Source: Acidaminococcus fermentans DSM 20731
Lineage (GTDB): Bacteria > Bacillota > Negativicutes > Acidaminococcales > Acidaminococcaceae
Length of the DNA: 64,000 bases
Assembly (NCBI RefSeq): GCF_000025305.1
Contig: NC_013740.1
Location: 496,001 to 560,000, forward strand
Direction: 5' to 3'
The translations under genes were made by a program, and so were the position numbers. Below are positions 60,441 through 64,000 of this stretch, in pieces; the stretch's first letter is position 1, and each line of letters begins with the position of its first letter. The notes under the pieces are model-generated. The model was not told where the DNA came from, ran no database searches, and saw nothing but the letters and a program-made list of their open reading frames with translations.

Positions 60441-60489
60441 GAAGGAAGCCAGCGAAGCTGGCTTTGCAAAGACAGCAGCCTTCTTTTTT
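60441..60489 (+). terminator. Composite terminator before comM
   Basis: Outer GAAGG/CCTTC encloses AGCCAGC/GCTGGCT and is followed by six T. Confidence 0.6.
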
Positions 60490-60493
60490 ACCT

Positions 60494-60563
60494 ACGATGA
60501 ACGACAAACGATGAACGACTCACGACAAACGATGAACGACTCACGATGAACGATACACGACAA
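60494..60563 (+). repeat. Heptad repeat, family B (ten units)
   Basis: Ten exact-register 7-bp units, each starting ACGA. The last three bases are TGA (four times), CAA (three), CTC (twice) and TAC (once). The array ends at the AGGAG (60564-60568) of comM. Confidence 0.9.
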
Positions 60564-60576
60564 AGGAGCTGATTCC

Positions 60577-62100
60577 ATGTATGCACGGACCTGGGGGGAG
60601 ACCACCCGAGGCATCAACGGAGAAATGGTTACGGTGGAGGTGGATGTGACCAACGGCATGCCGGCTTTTGAAATGGTGGGCCTTCCGGATACGGCGGTGA
60701 AAGAAGCCCGGGAGCGGGTGAAGGCGGCAGTGAAGAACTCCGGCTTCCGGTTTCCCGATACCCACATTACCGTCAACCTGGCCCCGGCAGACCTGAAAAA
60801 AGACGGAGCCGGACTGGATTTGCCCATCGCCCTGGGGGTGCTGGCGGCTAAAAAATACGTGAAACTGCCGGAACCCATGCCGGTATTTGCAGGAGAACTG
60901 GCCCTGGACGGGTCCCTGCGGCCGGTGAACGGGATCCTGCCCATGATCCTCCGGGCCCGGGCGGAAGGCCTGCCTTCCATGTTCATCCCTACCGGCAATG
61001 CCACGGAAGGAGAACTGGTGGACGGGATTGCCGTGTATACCGCGGACAATCTGGGGCAGATTGTGGATCATTTCCAGGGGAAACAGGTTCTGGAACCCCT
61101 GGCCAAGAAAGTGCTGGAACTGGAAAAGCCCTTGGAGGATACGGTGGATTTTGCCGATGTCCAGGGGCAGAAGGTGGCCAAACGGGCTCTGGAAATCGCC
61201 GCTGCCGGAGGACACAATGTGCTGATGGTGGGAGCTCCCGGTGCGGGCAAGACCATGCTGGCCCGCCGTCTGCCTTCCATCCTGCCTCCCATGACGGAAG
61301 AAGAGGCTCTGGAAGTGACCAAAATCTACAGCATCTCCGGGCTGCTGAAGGGTCGCCACGGCATCATGGTGGAACGGCCCTTCCGGAGTCCCCATCATAC
61401 CGTGTCCCAGTCGGCCCTGATCGGCGGGGGCAGCATCCCCCATCCGGGAGAGGTGACCCTCAGCCACCATGGGGTCCTGTTCCTGGATGAACTGCCGGAA
61501 TTTTCCCGGAGTGCTCTGGAAGTGCTCCGGCAGCCTCTGGAAGACGGGATGGTCACCATCAGCCGGGTCCAGGCGTCCCTGACCTATCCTGCCCGGTTCA
61601 TCCTGGTGGCGGCCCAGAACCCCTGTCCCTGCGGTTTCTGGGGAGAAGAGGACAATCTCCATCAGTGCACCTGCCGGCCCGGGGATATTGCCCGGTATCA
61701 GAAAAAAATCTCCGGTCCACTGTTGGACCGGATCGATATCCAGATCCATGTGCCCCGGCTCCAGTACCAGGAGATGAAAAGCCGGAAAAAAGAAGAAAGT
61801 TCAGCGGTGATCCGGCAGCGGGTGGTGGCGGCCCGGCAGATCCAGCGGGAACGGCTGAAAGGGACCCATCTTTTCTGCAACGCCAGCATGGGACGGAGGG
61901 AAGTGAAAGCCTTTTGTCCCCTGACTCCGCAGGCGGAAGCCCTGCTGGAAAAATATTTCGTCAGCCTGGGGCTCAGCGCCCGGAGCCATGACCGGATCAT
62001 CAAAGTGGCCCGGACCATCGCGGATCTGGCCGGCAGCCGGGAAATCACACCCCTCCATCTGGGGGAAGCCATCCAGCTGCGGACCAGTATCCAGGGATAG
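60577..62100 (+). CDS. comM: ComM/YifB family Mg-chelatase-like ATPase
   Basis: A 507-residue ComM-type AAA+ protein. Homologues act in branch migration of transforming DNA during natural transformation. An N-terminal Lon-like domain is followed by Walker A (VGAPGAGKTMLARRL), Walker B (FLDELPEFSR) and the C-terminal domain ending near LHLGEAIQLRTS. The start ATG 60577 lies after AGGAGCTG. The heptad array borders its ribosome-binding site, so it may tune expression. The next gene encodes a type IV pilus-type protein. Confidence 0.94.
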   Translation: MYARTWGETTRGINGEMVTVEVDVTNGMPAFEMVGLPDTAVKEARERVKAAVKNSGFRFPDTHITVNLAPADLKKDGAGLDLPIALGVLAAKKYVKLPEPMPVFAGELALDGSLRPVNGILPMILRARAEGLPSMFIPTGNATEGELVDGIAVYTADNLGQIVDHFQGKQVLEPLAKKVLELEKPLEDTVDFADVQGQKVAKRALEIAAAGGHNVLMVGAPGAGKTMLARRLPSILPPMTEEEALEVTKIYSISGLLKGRHGIMVERPFRSPHHTVSQSALIGGGSIPHPGEVTLSHHGVLFLDELPEFSRSALEVLRQPLEDGMVTISRVQASLTYPARFILVAAQNPCPCGFWGEEDNLHQCTCRPGDIARYQKKISGPLLDRIDIQIHVPRLQYQEMKSRKKEESSAVIRQRVVAARQIQRERLKGTHLFCNASMGRREVKAFCPLTPQAEALLEKYFVSLGLSARSHDRIIKVARTIADLAGSREITPLHLGEAIQLRTSIQG

Positions 62101-62116
62101 AAGGGAGAAGATGGCA

Positions 62117-64000
62117 ATGACAGAATATATGATATCATACCTCCCCGGAATGTTCTGGGGCATCGTGGGCTGCTGCCTGGGCAGCTTCCTGGATTTGTGG
62201 GCCCAGCGGATCCGGCGGGAGGAATCCATTTTTCGTCCCCGTTCCCACTGTGACAGCTGCGGTGCGGTGCTGGGTCCTCTGGAACTGATCCCCCTGGTGA
62301 GCTGGCTGGCCCAGAAGGGACGCTGCCGTCACTGCGGAGCGGAACTGTCCGGTTCCCTGTTCTGGCGGGAGGCTGCCTGCGGGGCCCTTTTTGTCCTGGT
62401 GGCCCGGATGCCCGGCTCTCCGGCGGTACTGGCCGTACGGCTGCTCTGCCTGTCCCTGATGCTGGTGGTTTCCTGGCTGGACATGGACGAACTCCAGCTG
62501 TATGAAGATTTTTTCCCTCCTCTGGGACTGCTGTTCCTGATCCTCCATGGACTGACGGATGGGGATTTCCTGGGGCCGGTGGCAGGTGCGGCCATCCTGT
62601 GGGCGCTGCTGGCCCTGATCCACTGGCAGGTCCCTGAGGGCATGGGAGCGGGAGATCCCAAACTGGCTGCGGTGATGGGCCTGTGGCTGGGACCGGTCCT
62701 GGGACTCCGGAGCTTTTTCCTGGCCATGGGCATGGCCTTCCTGTCCGTGGCTTTCCTGGGGTTCAAGACCCACAGCCGGTGGCAGGAACACATGGCCATG
62801 CAGGTCCCCCTGGCTCCTTTTTTCTTTGGAGCGGGACTGTTGCTGCGGAGCCGGGCTCTCCTGGGCCCCGTGGATACAGGCGGGATGCCGGAACTGTTCT
62901 GCTTCCTGGGAATCCTGGAACTGGACCGGACAAAGGGCCGGTACTGGCTGTCCAGGGCCGGGGAGTGGATCAGACGGCATCTGGCTCCCTGGCCCGGGCA
63001 TCTGCTGGCCGTCCAGGCCGGCGCCAGGACGGTGACCCTGGTCCAGGTACAAAGGAAGAAAGGCGGCTGGGAAGTGGAGCGGTTCCTGGAACTGGCCTGG
63101 CCGGAACGGATCCGCCGGGCTTTTTCCCGGGACCAGGGAGAAGAAGTGGCCCTGTGGCTCCAGGAGGTCTGTGCCAAACGGGGGCTGACCGCTTCCTCCG
63201 TGCTGTGGACCCTGAGCCCTGACCTGATGGAATTCCGGAACCTGCTCCTGCCCGGTTTGTCCCGGAAAGAACAGGCGGAGGCGGCATCCTGGGAAATCCT
63301 CCAGCAAATCGAATATCCTCCCGGGACCTTTGCCCTGGGGGTAGAAGCCGGACCGGAAACGGGAGAAGATATCCTGGCTGCCGCCGTCCCCCTGGCTCTT
63401 CTGGAAACTGGAGAAACCATTGCCCGGCAAATGGACTGGGAACTGCTCCGCCAGGAAGCAGCGCCGGCAGCCTGGGGACGCTGGATGGAGCAGGAACCTG
63501 CTGCTTTTCTCCTGGTCCGGGACCTGGACCGGATCCAGGGCGCCTGGTATGGATACGGCCGGCTGCTGGCCCTGCGGAATCTTCCCCTGGCCGATGGGGA
63601 AGAGGCAATGCCGGAAGAAACAGCCGGGCTCCTGTGGGACAAACTGCCGGCCGGAATCCGGGAACGGTTCCAGACAGGGCCCACCGGCTTGTATCTGGCA
63701 GGGGGCACGGAAGAGGAACAGCAGGCATGGAAGGAATTCTTCCAGCAGCAGTGGGACTGTCCGGTCCGGCTCCTGGAGGGAAAGGCCCAGTTCCAATGGG
63801 CGCCTTATTACACGGAAAAGCAGCCTTCCGGGCTGACCTCCGGCCTTTGCGGGGCCTTGGGAGCCGTACTGTCCGAAGGCAGGCCCAGTGCATTCTGCTT
63901 TGCTTCCGGCGGGGAAAGGGGACGGTGGCTGTCCGGCATCTCCTGGCTGGATCTGGGGAAGAAAATGGCGGCAGGTACGCTGGCACTCCTTTTGTGGGGC
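62117..64000 (+). CDS. Prepilin peptidase fused to a PilM/GspL-like domain (3' end outside window)
   Basis: One frame stays open for 628 codons from ATG 62117 to the window end. Residues 1-~250 are a prepilin peptidase (A24): two CxxC pairs (C45/C48, C70/C73), the catalytic aspartates D122 in SWLDMDE and D180 in GAGDPKL, and several membrane helices. From about residue 296 an actin-like PilM/GspL-type domain follows (AGARTVTLVQV; YLAGG at 526-530). Its nucleotide motifs look degenerate: Q300 replaces D of DIG, and the second is VRDLD (469-471). The last 15 residues start a membrane helix, as in GspL or PilN. ATG 62111 is a second possible start. Fusion by sequencing error cannot be excluded. 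Confidence 0.82.
   Translation, partial: MTEYMISYLPGMFWGIVGCCLGSFLDLWAQRIRREESIFRPRSHCDSCGAVLGPLELIPLVSWLAQKGRCRHCGAELSGSLFWREAACGALFVLVARMPGSPAVLAVRLLCLSLMLVVSWLDMDELQLYEDFFPPLGLLFLILHGLTDGDFLGPVAGAAILWALLALIHWQVPEGMGAGDPKLAAVMGLWLGPVLGLRSFFLAMGMAFLSVAFLGFKTHSRWQEHMAMQVPLAPFFFGAGLLLRSRALLGPVDTGGMPELFCFLGILELDRTKGRYWLSRAGEWIRRHLAPWPGHLLAVQAGARTVTLVQVQRKKGGWEVERFLELAWPERIRRAFSRDQGEEVALWLQEVCAKRGLTASSVLWTLSPDLMEFRNLLLPGLSRKEQAEAASWEILQQIEYPPGTFALGVEAGPETGEDILAAAVPLALLETGETIARQMDWELLRQEAAPAAWGRWMEQEPAAFLLVRDLDRIQGAWYGYGRLLALRNLPLADGEEAMPEETAGLLWDKLPAGIRERFQTGPTGLYLAGGTEEEQQAWKEFFQQQWDCPVRLLEGKAQFQWAPYYTEKQPSGLTSGLCGALGAVLSEGRPSAFCFASGGERGRWLSGISWLDLGKKMAAGTLALLLWG

Noticed and set aside
60494-60563. 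CRISPR array
   Set aside because: The period is 7 bp and there are no spacers or cas genes.
62135-63796. 553-codon open frame on the minus strand
   Set aside because: Antisense of the prepilin peptidase fusion, which has all catalytic motifs on the plus strand; the shadow is low-complexity.

Overview
The window is 64 kb of compact bacterial chromosome, GC-rich, with strong Shine-Dalgarno sites (AGGAGG-like) and a heavy preference for CTG leucine, GAA and CGG codons. Gene order (rpmE-DUF1385-prfA-prmC-sua5-rpiB-ywlG-glyA-upp-dCMP deaminase; ylxM-ffh-rpsP-khpA-ylqD-rimM-trmD-rplS-lepB-rbgA-rnhB-yraN) is that of the Firmicutes lineage. The many amino-acid transporters and serine dehydratase genes, with few sugar genes and no flagellar or sporulation genes in view, suggest an anaerobic amino-acid fermenter of the Negativicutes, most likely Acidaminococcaceae. 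This assignment is an inference from content; no rRNA gene is present. I see no phage, insertion sequence or CRISPR array.

Layout. 1-1.4 kb: end of a YeiH-type permease and a small membrane protein. 1.4-5.5 kb: a serine-use module (sdaAA, sdaAB and a cation symporter on the minus strand, with a divergent LysR regulator). 5.5-13.3 kb: a long translation and one-carbon/nucleotide operon starting at rpmE. 13.3-18.8 kb: a FliB-like methylase divergent from a radical SAM protein, chorismate mutase, an SLC13 permease and two unknown membrane proteins. 18.9-21.3 kb: five tandem UspA proteins. 21.4-25.9 kb: NhaC antiporter, AGCS symporter and an aminotransferase. 26.1-31.4 kb: polA-mutM-coaE-lytic transglycosylase, then three tRNA-Leu genes. 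31.6-34.2 kb: a WYL regulator divergent from a GntP permease. 34.5-39.5 kb: sufCBDSU. 39.9-43.3 kb: pnp, an EIIA-Glc-like protein, a zinc-ribbon protein and rpmB. 43.4-52.9 kb: recG, an EF-G paralogue, a DMT transporter, transketolase and thiDE. 53-60.4 kb: the signal-recognition/ribosome-maturation operon. 60.5-64 kb: comM, then an open gene that joins a prepilin peptidase to a PilM/GspL-like domain and runs off the end.

How it works together. Serine taken up by the symporter would be deaminated to pyruvate by SdaAB/SdaAA under the LysR protein. SufCBDSU would supply the Fe-S clusters needed by the serine dehydratase and the radical SAM protein. The two translation operons hold release, tRNA-modification and ribosome-assembly factors. 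ComM beside a type IV pilus-type protein points to a DNA-uptake or pilus locus continuing to the right.

The most unusual signals are: (i) dispersed arrays of exact 7-bp repeats in intergenic DNA, including ten in-register heptads ending at the comM ribosome-binding site; (ii) the prepilin peptidase-PilM/GspL-like fusion; (iii) an EF-G paralogue lacking both the P-loop lysine and the switch-II histidine; and (iv) repeated use of terminator hairpins as promoter parts.
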